From Candidatus Marimicrobium litorale (GTDB taxonomy: Bacteria > Pseudomonadota > Gammaproteobacteria > Pseudomonadales > Halieaceae), in assembly GCF_026262645.1 (NCBI RefSeq), contig NZ_SHNO01000002.1, positions 124,001 through 188,000 on the forward strand: a stretch of DNA of 64,000 nucleotides, in the 5' to 3' direction. The position numbers were made by a program, and so were the translations under genes. How positions within the stretch are numbered: position 1 is the stretch's first letter; each line of letters starts with the position of its first letter. The notes beneath the pieces are model-generated. The model made no database searches, was not told the origin of the DNA, and saw only the letters and a program-made list of their open reading frames with translations. This document shows positions 1-7,438 of this stretch, piece after piece.

Positions 1-902
1 TTCTTGCCGAAATCGCTGGTCTCCGAGTTGGATTTTTCTATCATGTCTACAAATTTATCGATCGGGTAATAGACTGGCGAGTCCACGGTGATGTGTCCGA
101 GATCGAGGTGTGCGTTGGCCTCCTGCTTGAGTCGGATCACAATGGAACGAAGATAGGACGTCTGCAGTGATGCGTCCGCGTCGTCGGGATCAATAATGAG
201 ATCGCACAGCTCGGAATAAGTGAGCATCCAGTAGGGAAATTCCGCCTGCTGCGCATTGAGGCTGCGCACCATGTGTTCTGCAAAGGGTGATTTGACGGAG
301 GCACCATCAATTTCCCTGTCGCAGTACTCGCCGTGCATATCCAGCAGCACGATATGTGCGTTGGGCATATTGCGCAGCGCTGACTGCAGCAAGCTGGTGA
401 CTGTCCAGGATTTACCCGCGCCACTCTGCCCGAGGATCGCCGCATGTCGACCAAAAAACGATGAGGCGTCCAGGTGCACATCAACGGAACTGAACGCGGT
501 CAGTTGTCCCACCTTGAACTCGACATTCTCGCGCTTGGCGAAAATACTGGATAGTTCGTCGAAATTGACCGGGTACACTTCATCGCCGATGTTAGGAAAC
601 TGCGAAACGCCCTTGACGAAATCTCCGTTCGTATTGAACTCCCCTACCGGTGTAATGCGCACCATGTGTGCGGCCTGACCCTGCCGGTCGGCAGTGCGAT
701 AGCTGCGCTCCACCATAACCAGAATTTTGGAGTGTGCCTGGTGTATGGCGAGGTAGGAGCCGACCTGACCGCTGCGCGCGCCGCCTTCGCCCAGTTTTGC
801 CTCGGCGACCTGTTGATCATTATCTGTGATCAACCTGGCGGTGAAATAATCTCCGGAAACTTCGGCCAGCAGCCCGATCCGTGTGCTTGTTTCCTCTGAC
901 AT
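1..902 (-). CDS. HerA-like ATP-binding protein (DUF87), 3' end outside window
   Basis: About 300 codons are visible, and the gene runs off the left edge without a stop. It begins MSEETSTRIG at an ATG preceded by a GAGGGG Shine-Dalgarno. An N-terminal beta-rich HerA/HAS-barrel-like part (residues ~1-140) leads into an ATPase domain with Walker A GQSGAGKS near residue 160 and a Walker-B-like strand HIVLLDMHGEY about 30 residues later. Such proteins are hexameric DNA-pumping or translocating ATPases, often paired with a NurA-type nuclease or acting alone. The partner, if any, lies outside the window. The family call is secure; the role is not, because the C-terminal half is missing. Confidence 0.8.
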   Translation of the reverse strand, partial: MSEETSTRIGLLAEVSGDYFTARLITDNDQQVAEAKLGEGGARSGQVGSYLAIHQAHSKILVMVERSYRTADRQGQAAHMVRITPVGEFNTNGDFVKGVSQFPNIGDEVYPVNFDELSSIFAKRENVEFKVGQLTAFSSVDVHLDASSFFGRHAAILGQSGAGKSWTVTSLLQSALRNMPNAHIVLLDMHGEYCDREIDGASVKSPFAEHMVRSLNAQQAEFPYWMLTYSELCDLIIDPDDADASLQTSYLRSIVIRLKQEANAHLDLGHITVDSPVYYPIDKFVDMIEKSNSETSDFGK

Positions 903-1314
903 CCCTGAAATCCCCTCACGCCTGACGGTTCTGTTTCAGACCAGCCAGAATCGCCCTGTTTTTAACGAGTATGGGACACGTGCGGGGCGCGGTACAGTAA
1001 AAAGCCCGCATAACCTCACAAAGTTGATTGATTTCACACCATGCCGAGCCATTTTCGAAAGAAAGCGCTTTTCAGTATTAAAGCGGGTGGCGGGAGGCCG
1101 GTGCTGTCATGTGGGGGTAGCAATCGAGGGGTGTGATCAGGGTGGACAGGGACGTCTGGTTTACACCTGTTACGACGCAGCGGCCACCGAGTTTGAGCGA
1201 TTTGCAGCCGGGCTTTGGTGAGAAGCGTTTTCTCTTTGACAGCGCTGAGAGTCAGCGAGTCCTTGATGCCTCACGGCACCTAGAATTTGGTAAGCGCCGG
1301 AACAAGATCGCGAA
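903..1314. other. intergenic, no supported gene
   Basis: This gap separates the end of the sortase-system kinase from the start of the HerA-like gene, both leftward. A small hairpin (CGCTGA, loop GAG, TCAGCG) lies at 1243-1257 and could aid termination downstream of the kinase, but it has no T-run. The open frames here overlap the kinase and do not look like protein. The promoter for the HerA-like gene should lie here; I see no convincing -35/-10 pair. Confidence 0.5.
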
Positions 1315-3372
1315 CTATGTTTTCAGGGGTAATTGCAGGGAGATAATAACCCCGGATTTATCGGGCAGGTTCTCTGCGCTCACTTGGCCGCCATGGAAAT
1401 CCGAGATTAAACTTACGATATGCAAACCAAGGCCTAGATGTACATCACCGGTCTGTTCTTTCCGCAGCGACACCATCGGATCGAACAAGCGGTCTCTTAA
1501 GCCCTGCGGCAGAGTAGGCCCGTTATTGGACAGTGACAAGTTCCAGCTGTTCTCTTCCCTGCGCAGTTGCAGCGTGATGTCGCCCCCTTCGTGACAGAAG
1601 GAGGCAGCATTCTCCATCAGTTTGTCCAGGGCTTGTACAATCAAGTCAGCGACGCCGGTCACGAGGGCGCCTGTACCCTGAATGTCCAGTGAGAGATTAT
1701 ATTGCGAGTAGATTCCACGATAGACGGCAAACAACTCAGTGATCAATGGCACCAGGTCGAGCTCTTCAGGGATATTGTTCCTGATGCTCTCTTCAAGGCG
1801 ATTGGCTTCACTCATAGCATTCAGAATGCGTTGCAGCCGCGCGAGGCCCTCGCGGGCGCGCTGCAAATACACGGGCCTTTCTGCAGTCTGATCATCGAGG
1901 TGTTCGAGATTATCCAGAGAGCTTTGTATGACTGCGATGGGTGTGCGCAGCTCGTGGGATAGCTTTCGACTGAGTGTGCGCAGGTAGTCGTTATACTCCC
2001 TGACACGTTCAAGCAGTTTCGCGTAGTGTCGCGATAACTCGCCAATTTCGTCACCGGCAGTGCTGCGTGGAAATGTTTCTGTTACACGCCCGTCTGCGTT
2101 GATCGCGCTATTGGCAGCATGAGACAGTTTGCGAATACGCCAGGATAAAAGACTGGCGTACCCCAGCAGTCCCATTGCGGCAATTGCCATTGCCAGCAGA
2201 CTGTAGCCCAGCAGGCGGCTAAATGCCTTATCAGTCAGTGAAAGGTAAGCTTCGCCGCTCTGGCGAATAATAACAGCACCCAGAATGCCGTCTTTGTCGA
2301 TTATAGGCGCGGCGACGGATTGCACCGTTCGTGTGCGGTACTGTGGATCACGGTATTGCTGACTGGCGACGTTGCCGGACAGTGCACTGTGAATTTCCGC
2401 CCCCGCTATTTTTCCCGGTCGGGGCGGAGTGGGGAGTGTCGCCAGCGCTGCCTGTGAAAGAATGCTGCGGTAGAGTAACTGCAATAGCCAAAAGGTGTTC
2501 TGCTCTGTGCGAGCACCGTGTTCGCCGGCTGCTATGTCCGCGGTCTGCCAGCCGTCGTTGTCCACGATCTGGATGTGGCTGCCCTGTTGACTAAACGGGG
2601 CAAGCAGGGCTCGCAGTTCCTCAGGGCTGTAGACCAGCCAAGGTGGTGGTTGTAGATCGCCAGGGCTGATATTGCCTGCCGTCTCCGTCTGCTGCCCGTC
2701 TCCGAGCTCATTCACTGCATAAAACCCTAGTCTGCTGCCTGTGTAGTGCAGTGGAATTTGAAGCTCGAGCGTATAACCGTCCACAGCGTCCTGCCAATAG
2801 CCATTAATGTTGGCGGCGTCAAACCGGCCTGTGCCGCCGTTGCCTGCCTCTGCGATTACTTTTCCTGGCCCTGTGGTAAGAATGACATATTCATGGAGAG
2901 TGCTGTTCTGCCATAGCCTCAAGATCAGCCGGTCGCCGTTTGGTTGCGTAGGATGTCCGATTATATGAAAGTCCGACTCGGGGTCTTTCACGTTTAGCAT
3001 CAGAAAAAGATAAGCGCCGCGAGTCTGCGCCCTGACCGTTACCTGTAGTTGAGAGTCGGGCGCGCCGCTGAAATCACGACCTTCAATACTTTCCCAGCCG
3101 TCATCGTAACCATCAATATAAACAATCTGCTGCGTTGGAGCGGCATAGAGGGATCGGGTCTCATCCGTTGTTGCATGGCGCCGATCAGCAGAGGGATACA
3201 AAAGACGTTCCTGTGTACTCAATACGGTGGCGATAGCCTGGGCAGTCGCCTGTAGCGACTGCGTCTGCCCCTCGCGCATCGCACCCTCCATCTCCCGCAC
3301 AAATTGACACCCTGCCCAGGGGAGTGAGAGTAGCAGTAGGCTCACCAGCAACAACTGGCGGCGCAGGTTCAC
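1315..3372 (-). CDS. pdsS: dedicated sortase system sensor histidine kinase PdsS
   Basis: A 685-residue membrane kinase. An N-terminal hydrophobic segment (residues ~5-22) precedes a large periplasmic region (~30-390) that looks beta-rich and carbohydrate-binding-like (CBM9-type appearance). A second membrane segment (~390-412) and a HAMP-like linker follow. The kinase core shows the H-box SHELRTPIAV, N-box KLMENAASF and glycine-rich LGLGLHIVSL; the usual DxG of the G1 box reads SNNGP. The start is GTG, 3 bp after the stop of the response regulator, so the two genes are one operon. Length, architecture and neighbours match the kinase of the proteobacterial dedicated sortase system. The signal sensed is unknown. 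Confidence 0.85.
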   Translation of the reverse strand: MNLRRQLLLVSLLLLSLPWAGCQFVREMEGAMREGQTQSLQATAQAIATVLSTQERLLYPSADRRHATTDETRSLYAAPTQQIVYIDGYDDGWESIEGRDFSGAPDSQLQVTVRAQTRGAYLFLMLNVKDPESDFHIIGHPTQPNGDRLILRLWQNSTLHEYVILTTGPGKVIAEAGNGGTGRFDAANINGYWQDAVDGYTLELQIPLHYTGSRLGFYAVNELGDGQQTETAGNISPGDLQPPPWLVYSPEELRALLAPFSQQGSHIQIVDNDGWQTADIAAGEHGARTEQNTFWLLQLLYRSILSQAALATLPTPPRPGKIAGAEIHSALSGNVASQQYRDPQYRTRTVQSVAAPIIDKDGILGAVIIRQSGEAYLSLTDKAFSRLLGYSLLAMAIAAMGLLGYASLLSWRIRKLSHAANSAINADGRVTETFPRSTAGDEIGELSRHYAKLLERVREYNDYLRTLSRKLSHELRTPIAVIQSSLDNLEHLDDQTAERPVYLQRAREGLARLQRILNAMSEANRLEESIRNNIPEELDLVPLITELFAVYRGIYSQYNLSLDIQGTGALVTGVADLIVQALDKLMENAASFCHEGGDITLQLRREENSWNLSLSNNGPTLPQGLRDRLFDPMVSLRKEQTGDVHLGLGLHIVSLISDFHGGQVSAENLPDKSGVIISLQLPLKT

Positions 3373-3375
3373 GCG

Positions 3376-4068
3376 TTACTTCCCAGACCAACGATAGCCA
3401 ACACCATAGACCGCCTCAATTCTGTCGAAACTGTCGTCGCTGTCGACAAACTTGCGTCGTAGTCGCTTGATATGAGAGGTGATCGTGTTGTCATCCTGTA
3501 CGACATCCGCGGCGTCCATCAATTGCTGACGGGATTTTACCTGCCCGGGTCGGTTGGCCAGTGCACTGATTATCCGGAACTCAGTCAGTGTGAGCTCAAT
3601 GGCCTCACAGCGCCATGTGCACGTCATGCGTTCCACGTTCAGTGTGAGCTCGTCCCTTTGCAAAATATCGCTTTCCTGCTCAGGTGTGCGTAACGCTTTC
3701 AGTCGTCGAAACAATGCGGTAATGCGGGCGAGCATGAAGTCCTGGCTGATGTCCTTGGTCCAGTAGTCGTCCGCTCCCAGCCTCAAGCCGGAGATCATAT
3801 CCAGTTCCGAATCTCTCGCGGTGAGGAAAACAATGGGCAGTTCGGGGCTTCGGCTACGTAAATCCCGGCACAGGTCAAATCCCCCTTCAATATCATCACC
3901 GAGGCCGATATCGATGATGGCAAGCTCAGGCAGTTGTTGCCTAAAGGCAGCGCTGGCGCTGGCCTGATCCTGAAAAATCGAGACTCGATAGCCCCTGCGC
4001 TGCAGTGCATCGCGATAATTTGCAGCGATTGCGGCTTCATCCTCAACGATGGCGATATGGTATGGCAT
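3376..4068 (-). CDS. pdsR: dedicated sortase system response regulator PdsR (OmpR family)
   Basis: A 230-residue protein with an N-terminal receiver domain and a C-terminal winged-helix DNA-binding domain. The acidic pocket is EDEA and the phospho-acceptor is Asp in LAIIDIGLGDD; a TAR motif and the lysine of YWTKDIS are present. The C-terminal half carries ELTLTEFRII and a recognition-helix region ending in GVGYRWSG. It lies 3 bp before its cognate kinase and is transcribed away from the sortase target and sortase genes. The ~170-bp divergent intergenic region (4069-4236) is the obvious place for its operator. It presumably controls expression of the sortase and its substrate. Confidence 0.88.
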   Translation of the reverse strand: MPYHIAIVEDEAAIAANYRDALQRRGYRVSIFQDQASASAAFRQQLPELAIIDIGLGDDIEGGFDLCRDLRSRSPELPIVFLTARDSELDMISGLRLGADDYWTKDISQDFMLARITALFRRLKALRTPEQESDILQRDELTLNVERMTCTWRCEAIELTLTEFRIISALANRPGQVKSRQQLMDAADVVQDDNTITSHIKRLRRKFVDSDDSFDRIEAVYGVGYRWSGK

Positions 4069-4236
4069 ACCTCTACCTGGCGTAGATTACATTTCACCCG
4101 CTATAGTTCCAAATACACAGGCCGATCTCAAGCGACTGCCACAATTCGCCATTATTTATCACAGAAAAGCCCTATTCGATCCCTTATTTCGCCCTATCAA
4201 TTCGTTTGAATACGGTGAAACCCAAGGAGAGATCGT

Positions 4237-6462
4237 ATGAATTATCCCTATTATGTCTGTCACCCCTATACAAAGACCGCACGTTTATTCGGCAGTGTGC
4301 GACTGTGGCTTGCGTGCCGTTACGTGCCGGCGCTTGTGCTGAGCGGTTGTCTGCTGCTTCTGCTGGCGGCTGTACCTGTCGGGGCGACGAGTTCAGTCGA
4401 CAACCACGAGCCAGATTTGAATGGTGTGGGTAGCGGGCACCTGTTGATGCGGGATGAAACCACGGGGCGTTATTTGCCCGCCTGGGTTCAAGACAGCAAG
4501 GTCCACTTTGATATCACGGGCATGATCGCGACGGTGCGCGTGGAGCAAACGTTCCGTAACACGTCCGATCGTTATCTGGAGGGGGTGTATGCATTTCCGC
4601 TACCGGACAACGCAGCGGTGCGCCATCTCGAAATGCAGCTGGGTAGCCGGCGTATTGTCGGAAAAATCAAAGAACGATTAGAGGCAAAAAAAATCTATCA
4701 GGCGGCGAAACGCGCCGGCAAGAAGGCCAGTCTGGTGGAGCAGCAGCGCCCCAACCTATTTACTAACAGAATTGCGAATATTGGCCCCGGCGAGAAAATT
4801 ACGGTGCGTATGGAGTATGTACAGGCGGTGGAGTACGCACACGATGTATTTTCGCTGCGTTTTCCAATGACCATCACGCCACGCTATATTCCCGGTGCGC
4901 GGCTTCGTGATCAAAGAACATTGGAAAACGATGAAACCGTGGTCGTCGATAACTACCTGGGTTGGGCGCGGCCGACCGACCAGGTACCCGATGCCGATGC
5001 GATCTCCCCTCGTTCTTACCCGTCGGCGGGGGACGGCCGCACACCGCTAAACCCCATCGAGATCACGGCGCAGCTGGATGTAGGCATGCCTCTGGCAGAG
5101 GTCGACTCGCCCTATCACGATATTTCTCTGTCGCGCCGAACGGGCGTGTACAGCATTCGCCTGGTCAACGGCGTCAGCGAGATGAATAGGGATTTTGTAC
5201 TCAACTGGCAACCGGTGAGCGGTGCTACACCGAAAGCGGCGCTGTTTACTGAGAAAATCGATAATGATTATTATGCGCTCTTGATGGTGGTGCCACCTGC
5301 GGCCAACCGCATGGCAGACGGTATGGCCAGAGAGATTATTTTTGTTGTGGATACCTCCGGCTCAATGGGCGGGGCGTCGATAGAGCAGGCGCGTTCCAGT
5401 GTGTCCAGAGCACTCACACAGCTGCGATCACAGGATTATTTCAACATTATCGAATTTAACTCGGATCACCGGGTTCTGTACCGAGAGTCATTGCGAGCCA
5501 GTCGGCACAATATTCAGAGGGCCCAGGAGTTTGTTCGACACCTGAGTGCGAGCGGTGGCACCGAGATGTTGCCCGCGCTGCGCGCAGCGCTGGCCGCGCC
5601 AGTCGATGAACAGGGCCAACGCGATAGAGCGACACTGCGCCAGGTGGTGTTCATTACCGACGGAGCGGTTGGTAACGAGGCTGCATTGCTGCAAGCAGTG
5701 TCTTCTGAGCTGGGCGACAGTCGTCTGTTTACGGTGGGTATCGGGTCTGCGCCGAACGGCTGGTTTATGCGTAAGGCAGCGGAATTCGGGCGAGGCAGCC
5801 ACACGCATATCGGTGATCTGGAGAATGTTGCACCGAAGATGGCCGCACTGTTCAAGCAGTTGGAGCGACCAGCAGCGGTAGACTTCAAAGTGGACTGGGA
5901 TGCGCCGGCGGATGCCTGGCCAAGCCGGATACCAGACCTCTACCAGGGCCAGCTACTGTCCGTGGTTGCCAATTTGGGTCCGACACTGCCGCAAGGCGAA
6001 ATTACCGTCAGTGGTCGCGTTAACGGCCAGCCCTGGCGGCAGCGTGTGCAAATGGCGCCCGACGCCAGCGCCGCTAACAACGGCCGGCACCTTGGTGTGG
6101 CCAGTCTTTGGGCAAGACGTAAGATAGCGGGCTTATTGGATCAAAAAATCACCGGACGCGATGAGGCGTCAGTGCGGGCTGAGGTTCTGCCTCTCGCGCT
6201 TGCTCATCAGCTGATGAGCCCTTACACCAGCTTTGTGGCAGTTGAAGAAGTGGTCTCTCGGCCCCCCGGAGACAGTCTTGGCCGCAAGGCGGTGCGCAAT
6301 ACGCCCCCCGAGGGGCAAAGCTCGCAGAGCTTTGCCTACCCGCGCACGGCGACATCGGGCCCTGCAAAGGTGTGGTTCGGAGTTTTCTGTCTGTTTCTCG
6401 CGATGGTAGTGCACGTGTTGCGCCGGCCGGAGGTGGACGATGCGCCAGCAGAGGATAAGTAG
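4237..6462 (+). CDS. sortase target protein with VIT and von Willebrand A domains
   Basis: A 741-residue exported protein. It has a long N-terminal signal segment ending near VPVGATS, a VIT domain (~80-210), then a vWA domain (~360-540) whose MIDAS motif DTSGSMGG and later FITDGA are intact. The C-terminus is a typical sortase sorting signal: the motif YPRTATSG, a hydrophobic stretch ending VVHVL, and a basic RRPE cluster. The motif is a variant of LPxTG. In related marine proteobacteria this is usually the only sortase substrate of the genome. A strong AAGGAGAG precedes the ATG. The sortase gene overlaps its 3' end by 23 bp. It is probably displayed at the cell envelope as an adhesion or sensing protein; its ligand is unknown. 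Confidence 0.9.
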   Translation: MNYPYYVCHPYTKTARLFGSVRLWLACRYVPALVLSGCLLLLLAAVPVGATSSVDNHEPDLNGVGSGHLLMRDETTGRYLPAWVQDSKVHFDITGMIATVRVEQTFRNTSDRYLEGVYAFPLPDNAAVRHLEMQLGSRRIVGKIKERLEAKKIYQAAKRAGKKASLVEQQRPNLFTNRIANIGPGEKITVRMEYVQAVEYAHDVFSLRFPMTITPRYIPGARLRDQRTLENDETVVVDNYLGWARPTDQVPDADAISPRSYPSAGDGRTPLNPIEITAQLDVGMPLAEVDSPYHDISLSRRTGVYSIRLVNGVSEMNRDFVLNWQPVSGATPKAALFTEKIDNDYYALLMVVPPAANRMADGMAREIIFVVDTSGSMGGASIEQARSSVSRALTQLRSQDYFNIIEFNSDHRVLYRESLRASRHNIQRAQEFVRHLSASGGTEMLPALRAALAAPVDEQGQRDRATLRQVVFITDGAVGNEAALLQAVSSELGDSRLFTVGIGSAPNGWFMRKAAEFGRGSHTHIGDLENVAPKMAALFKQLERPAAVDFKVDWDAPADAWPSRIPDLYQGQLLSVVANLGPTLPQGEITVSGRVNGQPWRQRVQMAPDASAANNGRHLGVASLWARRKIAGLLDQKITGRDEASVRAEVLPLALAHQLMSPYTSFVAVEEVVSRPPGDSLGRKAVRNTPPEGQSSQSFAYPRTATSGPAKVWFGVFCLFLAMVVHVLRRPEVDDAPAEDK

Positions 6463-7066
6463 ACGGGGTGGCAATGTCATTATGCTGTGTCTTCTGGTAC
6501 TCGGCATACAGCAATTGAGTGGAGCTGCAATCATTAAGGCCAAAGCAGGATTGGCGCCTCTGTTAATAGAAAAAGCCTGGGAGCAGACCCTGCGTTCGGG
6601 GGAACCCGCCAACAAGCCTTGGCCATGGGCTGATACTTGGCCGGTGGGACGCCTGCGCGTCGATACGCTGGATGTCGATCTGCTGGTGCTGGAGGGAGAC
6701 TCCGGCAACGCGCTGGCCTTCGGCCCCGGCCGCGCGCTGCCGTCTGCCCAGTTGGGGTCGGAGGGTACGGCGGTCATAGGCGGTCATCGTGATACCCATT
6801 TTTCCTTTTTGCAGCACATGCAAAAAGGTCAAATGCTGCAGCTGCAGGTGGCCTCGGGGAAAATTCTCGACTACGAGGTGCAGTCGCTGCAGATTGTAGA
6901 CGCCAGTCGGGCGTCTTTGTCGGTCAATGTGACGGCAGAGGCGCTGGTGTTGGTCACGTGCTACCCCTTCGATGCCCTGCAAGCGGGTGGTCCACTGCGC
7001 TATGTGGTCACGGTCACGCCAAAAGCCGATTTGCGGATGACCAGCCAGATAGAACCGTCGGGATAA
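6440..7066 (+). CDS. class GN sortase (transpeptidase of the dedicated system)
   Basis: A 208-residue sortase with an N-terminal membrane anchor (~11-34). Catalytic residues are visible: His116 (or His120) in GGHRDTHF, Cys174 in LVTCYPFD and Arg187 in GGPLRYVV. The ATG is preceded by a near-perfect GGAGGT located inside the target gene, so translation of enzyme and substrate is coupled. It should cleave the target at YPRT/A and transfer it to an amine acceptor in the envelope; in Gram-negatives that acceptor is not settled. The OmpA-like partner PdsO found in some of these systems is not seen in this window. Confidence 0.92.
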   Translation: MRQQRISRRGGNVIMLCLLVLGIQQLSGAAIIKAKAGLAPLLIEKAWEQTLRSGEPANKPWPWADTWPVGRLRVDTLDVDLLVLEGDSGNALAFGPGRALPSAQLGSEGTAVIGGHRDTHFSFLQHMQKGQMLQLQVASGKILDYEVQSLQIVDASRASLSVNVTAEALVLVTCYPFDALQAGGPLRYVVTVTPKADLRMTSQIEPSG

Positions 7067-7438
7067 TGCCATTGATGAATTATGCGCACGCTTGTTCCAT
7101 GTTTGCAGCGGGGTGTTTAGTCTGCCCCCAACATGGCGCTCGGGGCAGCATGCCTGGAAAATTCTTGTCCAGGAAAAATCGGCACTGCCAATGACTTCGA
7201 AACTGTTTCGGAAGAGTTAATTTCCGGACTATCCAGTTGTGTCGACGGCGAGATTCTTCCCGGGGATTTGGTGATGCGCATTGGCCTGCTGGGCAATCGG
7301 AACAGCACCTATACGATGAGTCAATCTGGTGATGCCGCGTGCAAATGCACCCGGCAGGGCGTTTATTCGGCCTATACTCGGGCGAGTTTATAACGTATAT
7401 TTTTACGGCATGCGACAGAATAATAGAAGCAAATCGGC
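7067..7438 (+). other. intergenic, no supported gene
   Basis: A 372-bp gap after the sortase gene. An 86-codon frame at 7133-7393 starts ATG but shows no domain, signal peptide or ribosome site, so I do not call it. The promoter of the MHYT kinase operon should be in the second half; I do not see a confident consensus. Confidence 0.4.

Noticed and set aside
137-484. minus-strand 115-codon frame in the HerA-like gene
   Set aside because: Out-of-frame shadow; the HerA frame on the same strand has the Walker A motif and runs through the window edge.
7133-7393. 86-codon frame after the sortase gene
   Set aside because: No recognisable content or ribosome site.
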